This document shows positions 44,237-55,900 of a stretch of DNA of 64,000 nucleotides, in pieces. Below the pieces are notes generated by a model. The model saw only the letters and a list, made by a program, of their open reading frames with translations. It searched no databases and was not told where the DNA came from. The translations under genes were made by a program, and so were the position numbers. Every line of letters begins with the position of its first letter. Within the stretch, counting starts at the first letter, position 1. The stretch comes from Physcomitrium patens (Eukaryota; Streptophyta; Bryopsida; Funariales; Funariaceae), in the NCBI RefSeq assembly GCF_000002425.4, contig NC_037269.1, positions 6,782,172-6,846,171 of the forward strand. The letters are read 5' to 3'.

Positions 44237-47200
44237 ATGGCTTACAACAAAGATTTAGGGCGCAAGCTTATAGATGTGTTTTCGGACACTGTGAGAGCCG
44301 AACGGCCTAATCGCGATAGCGGATGGAATCAGTTGAATCCAGATGAAGGCTATGGGTGAGTACTGTTCTAGTTTGCTCCTCAACCAATGTTTAGCTTTGT
44401 CCATTTGCAATTGAATCACAATTTCGTTAAGTTCAGAGGCTTATTCTAATACCGCTTACATTTGATCTGTTTGCAGGAACTCGGAGCTTCAAGGCAAGCA
44501 CAAGATATTCTTGAGTCATAGTGGGGCGCAGAAGAACTTCGTGGAGGATTTGTGTGTTCAATTGGAGAACGTCAATCGCTTCCCATTCTTTGATCAACGC
44601 ATCGACAGCTTACCATTGGGTGAGAGGTTTCCAGATGCCATCTTTCGAGCTGCGAAACAGTGTCAGGTGGCAGTAGCAGTCTTGTCTGAGGAATTTTTTA
44701 CGTCAAAGTGGCCTATGCTCGAGCTGGTTGCTTTCATGGAGGAACAGAAATTAGGTGTAAACAAAGGGTTGAAGATATTGCCTCTCTTTTTCAAGATATC
44801 TCTAACTGAATTGAAGGATTCAACAAGGCGGAACAAGTGGTTCTCGTTATGAGAAGGCTGGGCACGAGCGGATGGAAGGATCAAGATTGACAGATGGAAG
44901 TATGCGTTGGAGGAGTTGCCAAAATTCAATGGTATTGGATATGTCGAGCAGGGAGAAGGAGACTCATCGTATCGAAACAAAGTTGCAGAAGCTTTGTGCG
45001 AATTGGTTCAGCCTGATGTAAGGTGGGGCAAAGACGTTCAAGGGAGGTTGCGAATTTGTCGGGTAGGAAGGACGCTAAAATGTCATTGTTTACTACTCTC
45101 TTGTGTCTTAGAAATGCCTTCGGTACTTGGAGGCCTTGGCCTTAGCCGGCGATGTTATTTGATAGTTTGGATATTTGTTATGCAATGGTGATAACTGTTC
45201 AGCCTGTCGTGAACAACAGAGAATACTTGCAAAAGTTGAGAAGACCTGTCCATCCCGTAGAGATGGGGGCCGCGTGGTGGGCTTGTATGGTGCGGGCGGA
45301 ATCGGCAAAACAACCTTCTGTAAGGAACTACTCGATGAGCTAGAGACGAAATTCCATGGCAAGGTGTGCCATATGGAAATTGGCAGCCACACACATGAAA
45401 AGTTTTTGCAGCTCCTCATAAGATGCCTTACAGAGACAGATTCTAGGCGGGGGTTTGAGAACTGGGACCATGGCCAGGTAGTTCCTACTCTACTAGTTCA
45501 AAGTAGGAGTTTGTTTTTGGGAGTTGCCTTGTCTCGTTGGTAATGAACAATGGATATTGAATGTTACTTGACTCAAAGAGAGGGTGGTTATAAAGTATAT
45601 AATGCTTCAGATACATGTGGTAAACATTTGAGTACTTTGCCGTAGTCTAGACAAGTGGGTTATTGATTTCCTAGAAGGTAAACGTGTACCCGATTGTGTA
45701 ACTGCAAAGTCCTGCAGAAATGCAAGCTTGAGTGTTTGAAGATGGTTCTAGGGCCTGGATTCTCATGTTGGTTAACTGCCCTCACTTCTATTGCCCTCAC
45801 GTTCTGACATATGGATATGGGCAATGCAGTGCCAAAATTACCTGCAGAAGGAAGTGAGGAGGAAAGAAACATTTTTGGCTATAGATAACGTGTCACCTGA
45901 AACAGCTACGCAAGCAAGTGTATACCTTGATTTTGGGTTTCATGAGAACAGTGTGGTTCTCGTGACAGCACGTACTCGCAGCATACTTACATCACACCTT
46001 CAGATTGATGAAAGAGACTGTATGGAGATGCCAGATCTTGAGAAAAACGAGGCAACGAGGCTGTTTCTCAAGCGTGTGGGACTTGGTGACGATTCTGTTT
46101 GGATTAAGGACCATGACAACATTGTCCAAAAATGTGTTGAAGAATGTCTTTATAGCAAGGGTGATGACGCTGATCATCACTATCATCCACTATCGCTACT
46201 GGTTTTGGGTGGGCAACTGCGAAGCGTCGACCCGTCAAAATGGCAGGAGATCTTAGCAGAAGAACCCGACATTAAATTCAATCTATCCGGGGAAATGCCA
46301 CACCCTGTCTTCAGCATTTTTGAAAGAAGCTATTACAGCTTGGGTAGAGCCGAACAGCTTCTATTTATGGATGTAGCCTTCTTTACACCTGAAAGATATC
46401 TTCACGTGGCTAAGCATGGTCCATAACTTGAGTGAGACTCAGGTTATCACACGGGTAAGGCTTTTTGTAGATACTTTGTGCAATGATTATAATTTCTATT
46501 TGTTGTGATTGATAATGGTTAGAACTGTGTTGACTGTGTTCTTTCGCTGTTGCAAGTCATGGCTTCAATAAGTTATTTACACTCCTGTCACCAGGTAGTA
46601 GATGAATCTGTGGCAAGTGCTGTTTATATGTGTTGACTTGTGCTGTTTGTTTTTGGCACCAGTTGAAGCTTTTAAACACAAGAGGGATGTTGGAGGACTT
46701 GGGTGATGGCTCTTGCAGTATTCGCATGCACGATTTATTCCGAGAGTTTGCGAAATGGAAAGCGAAAGCAATGAACCTTGATACTCAAGAATGTTTGTAC
46801 GTGACAGACAATATCACTGAGCTTCGGAAAGAAAGAGCCGGAAACTGCTGTCAAGAGTTGGCGAGGATTGCTTTAAAGCTGGGCTATGATTTGAGAAGTT
46901 TTGCTGGAATTCAATGGAAGTATTTCTCGAATGTTGTTGTTTTGAAGCTTTTCGAGTGCGACCTCGGCGATGAAGTCTTGGACTTGAAATGGCTGAAGCT
47001 TCTAAAATCTTTGGATGTTAATGGCTGTGAAGGCCTCACCCAACTTCCTGGGCTGCAAGAGCTGAAAGACTTGACTTATTTGAGACTGGTTTCTGTTGAA
47101 ATAGACATTGAAACTCTGAATCAACTACCTGTCTCACTCAAGTATCTACACTTGCAAGATCTTCGGAATCTACCAAACCTTGACCACTGTACCAATCTGC

Positions 47201-48294
47201 TCGAGCTCACAGTAGAGGAATGTCGATCAGAATATCCAGATTTAAGCAAGCTAAGTTTGATACAAAAGATATACTTCTCCGGCCCTTTTTGCAAAGCACC
47301 CACTGTCAGGGGTTTGAGCTCACGTTTGTCTAATTTACAATCTCTAAGGGTTGTTGCATACCACTCGGGACCTTTGAGGTGCCTAGAAGGTCTCGGTGAG
47401 TTGATTGGCTTGCAGGAGCTTCAACTTCTTCATGTTGATTCCACGGAACTTCCTGACTTCCATAGGTTTACCAACCTGAAGAAGATGGAGGTATTGGGTG
47501 ACAGTCTCACAAGGTTGTCAGGTCTTGGAAGCCTTCCCAAGTTAGAACAGATCATCCTCAAGGGTTGCCGCAATCTGAGGTGCTTGGAAAGGCTTGAGCA
47601 GCTACCCAGATTGCAACTTCTCCATGTTGGAGGATGTCGCAATTTGGCATCTCTAGAGGTTTACAATTGTGTAAACTTAACCATGTGTCTCGGGTTAAGT
47701 GACCTGACTGCCCTGAAGGAATTACATCTATCTAATGTGGGTGTTAGCGATGTCCCGGACTTAAAGGAACTCTATCTACGCAATGTTGGTCTTCCGTTAC
47801 ATCTGGTGAAACCCAGAGTTCGATCGAACTTTTCCAGTCTGAAGATTCTCAATCTGCAAGGGTGCACTGAACTGAAGAGTCTGGAGGAAATGGGGCCTTT
47901 ACCTGCATTGCTACAACTTGATATTTCATACTGCAGCAAATTAATGGATGTGCCAGACTTGAGCAAATCCCGTAAGCTTGAACTGCTTGATTTCTCCCAC
48001 TCTGCAGTGGAATGGATACTCCGATACGAAGATTTGTACACATTGGCTTCCTTGCCTCTACTAAAGCCAGTGACCATTATGAAGAAGGAATATTCAGCTG
48101 AGGCTAATCAGAAAAGGAAGCAAAAAATGCTTTCCTGGCAGCCCAAGTATTTTGGTATGGATTATGAAACCTTCTATGATATGAATACTCGCTTCATGTT
48201 CAAGAGAATGACGGGAGAATTCGACAATGATTTTCAAGAAGGATATTCACTGCTGCAACGGGTAGCCTCAGAGAAGAAGCCGATCAGTGCTTGA
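44237..48294 (+). pseudogene. TIR-NB-LRR immune receptor gene with a stop and a frameshift
   Basis: Five exons fit: 44237-44355, 44477-45062, 45220-45477, 45830-46454, 46663-48294. Exon 2 is the TIR domain (KIFLSHSGAQKNFVEDL, DAIFRAAKQCQVAVAVLSEEFFTSKWP). Exon 3 has the P-loop GLYGAGGIGKTT. Exon 4 has kinase-2 FLAIDNV and VVLVTARTRS. Exon 5 starts with an MHD-type motif (IRMHDLFREFA) and about ten leucine-rich repeats. TGA at 44850-44852 interrupts the TIR exon and a one-base frameshift near 46396 disrupts exon 4 (WLSMVHNLSET is in the next frame). Splice phases otherwise all agree. Such receptors detect pathogen effectors; this copy is probably inactive or needs sequence correction. Confidence 0.85.
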
Positions 48295-49604
48295 TCAGCA
48301 AATGGCTCTAGTTCAGAGTCATATATAGTTCACAGAGCCATATGCAGTTCGGATAGTCATGTGCAGCCCAGAGTCCAGCTCATGTATTGTCCTTGCTGGT
48401 GTTGTATGATCCACCACCATCACCATCACCACCAAAATTGTGATCTTGACTGGTAAGTTTGTGAAATTGTCAAGGTTTGAGCGTCTGGGCTGGATTTGTG
48501 TTCCTGCAAAATTTGAGTTTTAGGTGTTTTGAATAGGTAATTTTTGAATGGATTTAGCCCTAAATTGGGTTGTGACGAGATGCTTTGAATCGTGGAGTGG
48601 AAGCGGAGATCAGTGAATTGTTTTTTCACGTTACGTGGCATTGGATGAAGGGGTGATTGTGGATCACCCTACTGGATCAGTCGAGTGGTTTGTGGATCGG
48701 GTGATCTTGTTGGCAGTCTTGAAATGTCGCTTGCAGAATCAGACGACCAGACGTTGCCATGAGGGAGCTTAGGGCAGACTCAAACATGCTGGGTTGAATA
48801 CAACTGCTCATGCCACTACACTTCTCTAGTGCCAACAGCTGAATCCTGCACAAATGCTGCGCTCTGCCCAGCTTTTTCAGGTCTGTGCACATAGTTTCAC
48901 TCTCTTGGAATTAACTTCTTAGACCTTCTGGAGCAGCTTTAGCAGAAATAAATATCATTTTGCTGAGTTTAAATTTAGCTGCCATTTTTGTGCTTCAAAA
49001 AGGCACCCTGGATGGGCCTAGGACGTGCAATGCTTGACACTGGGAATTACCAATGAGCTTCAATTAATAGCTTGGGGGAACTCTCTCTCTTCATGTACAA
49101 ATGCTTCTTTTTTTTTTATATAGAAATGATTCGTATATCAAATTTGATCTCTATAGTTTATTATAGAAGTTCGTAGTGCCCAAAATTTGGTAATGAAAGA
49201 CCTATTTTTGAATACATGGTTCTAATTTGGATGAGATGCAATTACGAGATTTTTAGTCTGGAGCATTGAAAATGGAATTTCGTCCTACTCAAAAACCGCA
49301 ACTTTTTTCATATTTTTTCCAAATGACAAACTTGCGCATTGATATTCTCTACAAATCCCTTTTTATTATCTTATAAATCCATCACCACTGAGTTTTTATC
49401 AATTATTGAGGAAAACGGTGAATTTTTTTTTTAAATCACCATAAATAGAGATTTTATTTTTTAAACGACAATTTGGTAATATTTATCACCATCATATAAC
49501 AATGTGCTGGAAATTATAAATTCAACGAAATTCAACTTCATGGATAATTGTCATGTACGAGAAACCGTTCTGTGAAAATGGCGACTATCTTTACGTCATG
49601 GCAC
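48295..49604. other. Spacer after the receptor gene
   Basis: A CCACCATCACCATCACC run at 48412-48434 is probably in the 3' untranslated region. The rest is AT-rich beyond 49100 with no supported gene. Confidence 0.5.
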
Positions 49605-50273
49605 TGTACATAACATACAATAAAATTGGCATTTTTCATCATGCAAAATTAACACTCAATTCTTAGCCAATCCTACTCAAGCACACTAAATTTTCAAAAA
49701 AGGAAAACTTTATTTTTGGTGAATTTTTAAAGTCAATTTTCATGATTTTGCATTATATTTTATTGTAATCAATCGGTGATGAATTTTTTTAATTTGATTG
49801 CAAAGACATGTAGGGAACATTTATACGCACCATCTTTTGTATTGAAATACACTCATTAAGTAACAAAAATTCCCTCTATAAAGAACTCAATGCAAAGGTG
49901 TCAAATGACCAAACTGTAGATTTTGGCAAAAAATTCAATGCAATACCTTGTAATTAGATTTTGGTCATTTGACACCTTTGCATTGAGTTCTTTATAGAGA
50001 GAATTTTTGTTACTTAATAAGTGTATTTTAATACAAAAGATGGTGCGTATAAATGTTCCCTACATATCTTTGCAATCAAATTAAAAAAATTCATCATCAA
50101 TTGATTTTAATAAAATATAATGCAAATTCATGAAAATTGACTTTAAAAATTCACCGAAAATAGAATGTTACTTTCTTGAAATTGAAATTTGGTATGCTTG
50201 AGTGGGATTGGCTAAAAATTGAGTGTTAATTTTGCAAGATGAAAAATGCCAATTTTATTGTATGTTATGTACA
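49605..50273. repeat. 669-bp foldback element with near-perfect 300-bp arms
   Basis: The left arm 49605-49913 (TGTACATAACATACAATAAA...) and right arm about 49960-50273 (...TTTATTGTATGTTATGTACA) are reverse complements with few differences, around a spacer of about 45 bp. It would form a long hairpin RNA if transcribed. No coding capacity and no clear target duplication (left flank GGCAC, right flank AATCT). Best read as a non-autonomous DNA transposon (MITE or foldback). Confidence 0.85.
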
Positions 50274-51036
50274 AATCTTTGAATGCCTCAAATAGGTACC
50301 CATCTGTACCATCTTATACCCCACTGTACAGTTAGGTACAGTTCACATACGAATTCTGGACCTCCGGCTTCAATGGAGTTTACACACTTTGAAACTTGGT
50401 CCACAGATTGCAAACAACATAATGCACGTCTCACACCCAACTTCCACAGCCACGTCGCACATGTACCGGTAATCCTTCGACCACAACACCTGCTTCGCAA
50501 TCGATATGCAACCCTGAAACGAATCTATACATTTTCATTCCATTGGTGCTTCGAGCGGCGCTGGTCGACAACCCCAATTTAATCCCCATGTGTTCTCCAA
50601 TCCTCGCCTCCCCGGCCAATGCTAGCGTACGACTGTCTCTTCCACCGCACCGATCCATCCAATTCCGCCCATGCCTCTCCCTCCCTTCATTAACTGTCCG
50701 GCTTCCACCTACACCCCCATGCCCACATGTTGCCTGCTCGCAAACCTTACGGGACAACTCATGATACCTGCAGGTCGTAGACACAGCGCTGTTCGTAGAC
50801 ACAGGCGCAGACACGGCACCGACACAGACTTCGTATGCATGATACCGACTTCCGCACCGCACCCAGTCTCGGATCGTCGCCAGCTTGCTTGCGACCCAAA
50901 CAACTGCCGTGGACCACGAAGCGGAACACCGGCGCCAACTTTTAACAACAGGTCAGTTCTTATGTCATGTTTTTCCTCTTCCGACTCAACGGCTTTCGTT
51001 ATTTCCTCTTATTTCTATTACTCTATACAGGTAGCA

Positions 51037-51604
51037 ATGCCTAGATGGTTGAACGCTCATGAGAGGGCATTAATCGTCGAGATGCATGAGGGTAGAGTCA
51101 AATCCGGAGATATTGCCGACTTATTAGGAATGCCCCGTTCTACTGTATCAACAGTCTTGACAAGATGGAAGAAGTTTGGAATCATTACTACTGGAAATCC
51201 CAAACCTTGACCGCCTAAGCTATGTCATCGCGCACTTAGAAAACTAGGTTGACTCATTAACCAGGATCGCCAACTCACTTTAGTCGCACTTGCAAGAAAA
51301 TTTCAATTTCATCGTCATACCATCCGCAAGTACATCCATCTTCTTGGATTCGGGAATCGTATAGCTTCTAGAAAATCCTACCTCAATGTACTCCATAGAA
51401 AGAGTAGATTGCCTTTTGCTCGCAAATATAAGCAATGGACAGCTGAAGACTGGAAAAACATTACTTGGACAGATGAGTTACCCTTTGAACTCGGGAAATA
51501 TTCCCGATGGATTCAGATTTGGAGAAAATCCCCATGAGAAAGATGGACAATCTTGTCTTGCATAAACTTTTCAAATCGGGGAGAACATCGGTAATGGTGG
51601 AGTG
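51037..51604 (+). pseudogene. Tc1-like transposase remnant
   Basis: ATG 51037 starts MPRWLNAHERALIVEMHEGR, a helix-turn-helix (DIADLLGMPRSTVSTVLTRW), then after TGA at 51208 a second one (LINQDRQLTLVALARKF, RHTIRKYIHLLGF), then WKNITWTDE with the first catalytic Asp, and FKSGRTSVMV. It ends about 51604 without the second and third catalytic residues. Stops at 51208, 51249 and 51535 are consistent with CGA to TGA. It is of the Tc1/mariner superfamily, Tc1 side. No terminal inverted repeats were found. Confidence 0.75.
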
Positions 51605-52946
51605 ATTTGTGGAGTTGTTGTTGGATGAGTTTGCAGATGAAAAAGTGCTGGACTTGCAGGCGCACCGAAGGGCGGAGGAGCTTCAAGCTGCCAAGGAGCA
51701 GCTGGACGCGTCTGGACTGACCCAGCAGCAGCCCCCTTTCGAAGTAACCTCCCCAGAGCTAATCCAATGGCGGCTATGTGGCTTACCTTCCCCAGCGTGG
51801 AACAGCCATCTATTACATCCACTCATGTACAGGAACCCACCCCACCCTCTCATCTAGCTTAGTGAGCTACGGTTTATCATATTCTTGTACACTACAAGTG
51901 TGGAGCATACTCCAAACTGTCGGAACATGGTTGTCGAGTGTTCTTTGGTAACTTACGTTCACCAGCTGGTTGTAGGAGATTGGATCTTCTGCTGCTGCGT
52001 TGATTAGATGGTGGAAAGCCGAGAGCAGGTGGCCGTACTACGTCCTTTCTGCTGCAGTGCTGCAGTGTTGCGGCGCACGGTTGGCATGAGTTGGGTGCTG
52101 CTGCTGTTCTCTGCAGCATCTTCTCAGAATCAGGGTTACGACTGTTCCGGACGTCTAATGTCACACATTTGCAGTGAAACGCCAAATCATAGTCATTGTT
52201 TCCTTCACCCCTAAGTGCCCAATTAAATCAACTTATTTTCCACATGGGACGAACTTCCTGGCAAGTCAGGGGCGTCACCAAACTGGAGCTTTCACGACGA
52301 GCGCATGTACAACCAATGCGGTGTACCAACCAGGGGAAACAGACGTATCCTAACGAGTGACGACTCTGATCATTACCAATTTAGAGTCCGATTCCGGATT
52401 CTGCGGATAGCAATCATGGAAATCATTGAAGGTCCGGAATATCATACCCGTGAGTTGATATTATATTGGATGCTCCCCGATTTGGTAGTAGCCGACATGG
52501 AGCAGCTGCTGATCCTTCTGTTTGCATATTCCACAGTGAATCTGCCTCGTCCTCAAATAAGAACCACTAAGTCAAAAAATCCGGGCGGGGTGGTATTGAA
52601 GCTTCCAATTAGAAGCGTCGGATACTGAATAAGGGTATGAAATACAAACCCCTTTATTGCTGGAGGCCGACGACTACTCGCTCCTACAATTACTACACAT
52701 ACGAACCTCTTGTGCTGTCACATCTTGGAGTCCACACTGTTGGTGAAGAACCCTGCCCCACAACAAATGACCACAGTCAAATAGGTGGTAATCCTACTAT
52801 TGACTAACCCCTGACATTCTGAGAACATTTGAGGTTAAAAAGATAGAGCTTCGGTTTCAAACCTGCACAACGAAGAACCCGCAGAAGCAGCTCCATCTTG
52901 AAGAACTTTCACTTTTGGTGCCTGCTGATATTTCCGACGAATGTTT
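51605..52946. other. Spacer with unsupported short ORFs
   Basis: A frame at 51609-51857 has a charged helical start (DEFADEKVLDLQAHRRAEEL) but no partner, start context or homologue I know. The frame 52305-52628 is likewise unrecognised. The part next to 52947 should be the 3' untranslated region of the helicase gene. Confidence 0.45.
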
Positions 52947-55900
52947 TCAACCGATAAGCTCACTGATAGGTGGGCGGTCCATGACTTTCGAAGCTTCACG
53001 AGCTGTACTCGCCAGGTTTGGATCAATGTGGGGCAAATGAGGAGTCTGCAAGAATAGAATTTAAAATCAGGACAACCACGAGTTTCGTGCGCGTGACAAT
53101 CTGAAGCTTGGAGACAAATGAATGCGATGCCATAATCGCAGTCAGAAGCGAAAATAAGCTGGCAGCAGAATATCTAGCAAAGAGAAAGGCTCCCGAAGTC
53201 AAATATTCCTAATATCAGAAAGAATATTTTACTTGTGCAAGGAGGTCAATAGACCGTCGGAGAAGGCGAGCCACATCTCCCTCGTCCATCTCGCTGTCAT
53301 CCATAAGTTCCTTCCACGTCACTCCCGCTGCCCATGCTTCGACTAGCCCTGCACACTCTGCGTTGGTCTCAACAGGAATCTGCCAGGAAATTCAAAAGTT
53401 AGAAAAACGTTGATCCAAAAATCCAGTACTGGAACTAAAAAATCTGCTGTTCTGTAAGAACGTTCCTTAATCTAAACACAAGACCAGATTATCCACTATA
53501 TACCGTTTCCAGGGTGATTTTTTTGCCAACCCCTAATCTGTGATAGATGATATGCTGATTGTGTTAACAGAAGAGTACTTAGAAGTTAAAACCCCGTAAG
53601 CGTGACAACATTGAGCACAACAGAGTAACACTCACAGCAACTCCGTTTTTAGTTTGCAAGCGGAGAAGCTCCGAACGCGTGTCTTCCAGAGCCTCCACCC
53701 ATTCGTTCACCGCATTGGATGCGTCATAAATAGAGCTGCTACACCAAATTAGCTTATCAGTTTTATGCAAAGTGTCATGTAAATATGCTCGCATGCCGCT
53801 TCCAGATTACCTCTCGTGATGATCCAAAGGACATTCTTATGATTCAAACACTGTAATTAATGCCTGGAGGCCATGTGTTTTTATTATCACTCCACTAAGC
53901 AAAAGCGAAACCAAGAAGCGATCACATTAAATAGAGACTCCGGGGTCAAGGGCGAAGATCGTTGGATACCTAGCTGGGCCTTCTTTAGAGCGTGATTTCA
54001 TGCCATCTGAGACTAGACAAGCACAGGCAGCTGCAAGCTGAGCGGGAGCAAGAGAGTTAAGAATGCCACTAGTGAAAACAATGGCCAACCAAAGCTCATT
54101 GACTCCCCGCGCTGCTGCAGCAACTTCGCCAAGAGGCTGAAGCTCGTTCGTTTCGGGTTTCAAAGCTCCCGTTTCCTGCAACACGTTCACAACCTATCCG
54201 ATCCCACCGAACAGAAATATACAACATGAGAACGCTCTCTAGTAGAAAGCCCCAGCTTTATCTGGGAGCTTTCCTCGCCGAACTTCAGGCCATCTAGAAG
54301 ACAATGTTTATGAACAATTGAAAACATTCAAGGAATTACTTTGTCTTACTTGAAGAAACTCCTTCCACCCTTACTGATACGCGTCGCAATACGGTTCGCT
54401 TTAGCTTTCGTGCGCTGCAGCTTGTCCAACCGCGCTCTTTGAGTATCCAGAAGCTTTTTTGATTCACGGTAACCTTGTGACCCTTTGAGCTTCTTCCGGA
54501 GTTTTGAAGCCTCTTTCCGTCTATCAAGGAATACCCGCTCGGCCTCCACAAGATCCGAAGAAACCTGCAAGTGTTCCAAGATCAAGTAGCAATCATTATT
54601 TGCATAAGAAAGCAACTCCTCTTCAGATGAATCCAAACCAATACATCAAGTTGGCCCTCGTCTTAGATATGACGACAACAAAGTACGGAAATAGCTTCAA
54701 GATGTCAATCAACTTGTCCTGCTTAGCAAAAGGAATTATAAGATTGCATACCTCATAAGCACAAGAGAGTTCACTCAAAACGGGCACTGGACATCCCCAA
54801 GCCCACGTGTCGATGGGAGCTCTCAGCAGACCAAACGCAACTGAGGGCACCAGACCCTGAGCGACCGAGGTTTCCCCACTTCCGAATCCCTATTTGGAGT
54901 TTTTTCTTCAACAATTCTTCGACGGGCTTCTCACCTGGCCCTGACGCCCCAAAGTTTGCCAAATTTGTGTGCACGCTTTTGACACTCTTAGCAGTAAACA
55001 TATACCAGGAATTGTCTGACCCTAAAGCCACGTAATGCCGAACATCGGAATTAACCTCATCTTCCTCTGCCGACTAATCATCCTGGCTGTTGTCGAACTC
55101 TAAAACCTCGCCTTTTTCGCCTGCCAACTGCCAAATAAACCAAGAAGCTCATGACCTTGAGACACACATGTACTGATTCCAAGCTTCTTCTTTTCTCACG
55201 AAAATTCTTAAAATGCAGGCGACGAGTTAGACAACCAGAAACATATCCGCAAGAAAACTTACAGAAATGATTGCTTCTATGAACGATTCGGGCCAGGCAT
55301 GAAATAAAGAGGGGAAACTTACATTGATCAAGTCGGAGACGAATGTGGGGCGTGGAACATATCCCGCGAACAAGGCAAGGACAAGGCGCTCCTCGCCAGT
55401 GCGGTGCTCATAGTAGGATAAGCAGACGAAGGGTGGTTTTCCGTTAGTAGGCGCATCAAGCAGGGGTTGTACCATTGCAACTCGCAGGCTTTCAACTACC
55501 TTTCTCTGCTCTCGCACCAACCGCTTCGCCTCCTGCCAACGTATTACAACCTCCTCGTAAGACTTGGGAACTAAAGTTACAAGAAGAAACCGATGACTAT
55601 AATTCAGAGCGGATATGGCTAACCTTTGCACTCTCTCTAAGGTGAAGAAATTCCTGTAACTCTCCTCGCGTGAGGCGACCTTCTAATCCATCGTCTTTTG
55701 CACATTCTTTTTCTAAGAACTCGATCTCTTTCTCCAACCGAGCCTATGCCTGCTTAGAGGCAACCATCACTTCACTGCCCACATAGTTACCGAAACTCTT
55801 TTCAATGAGTGCCCGGGCTTCATCTAGAATTCTTCCCACCCTTATCATTTCGCTTTCACCAGATTCTGGCGCGGTTTTTATTCTTTCTCCCTGCAAACCA

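Noticed and set aside
48412-48434. His-coding CAC/CAT run
   Set aside because: Outside any supported frame; a simple repeat in the 3' region of the receptor gene.
50431-50862. Overlapping ORFs on both strands (143 and 179 codons)
   Set aside because: Only the 3' end of the plus frame (from 51037) is real, as Tc1-like transposase. The rest is composition-driven.
52305-52628. ORF of 107 codons
   Set aside because: No recognised motif, no neighbours supporting it, and it lies in the spacer behind the helicase gene.
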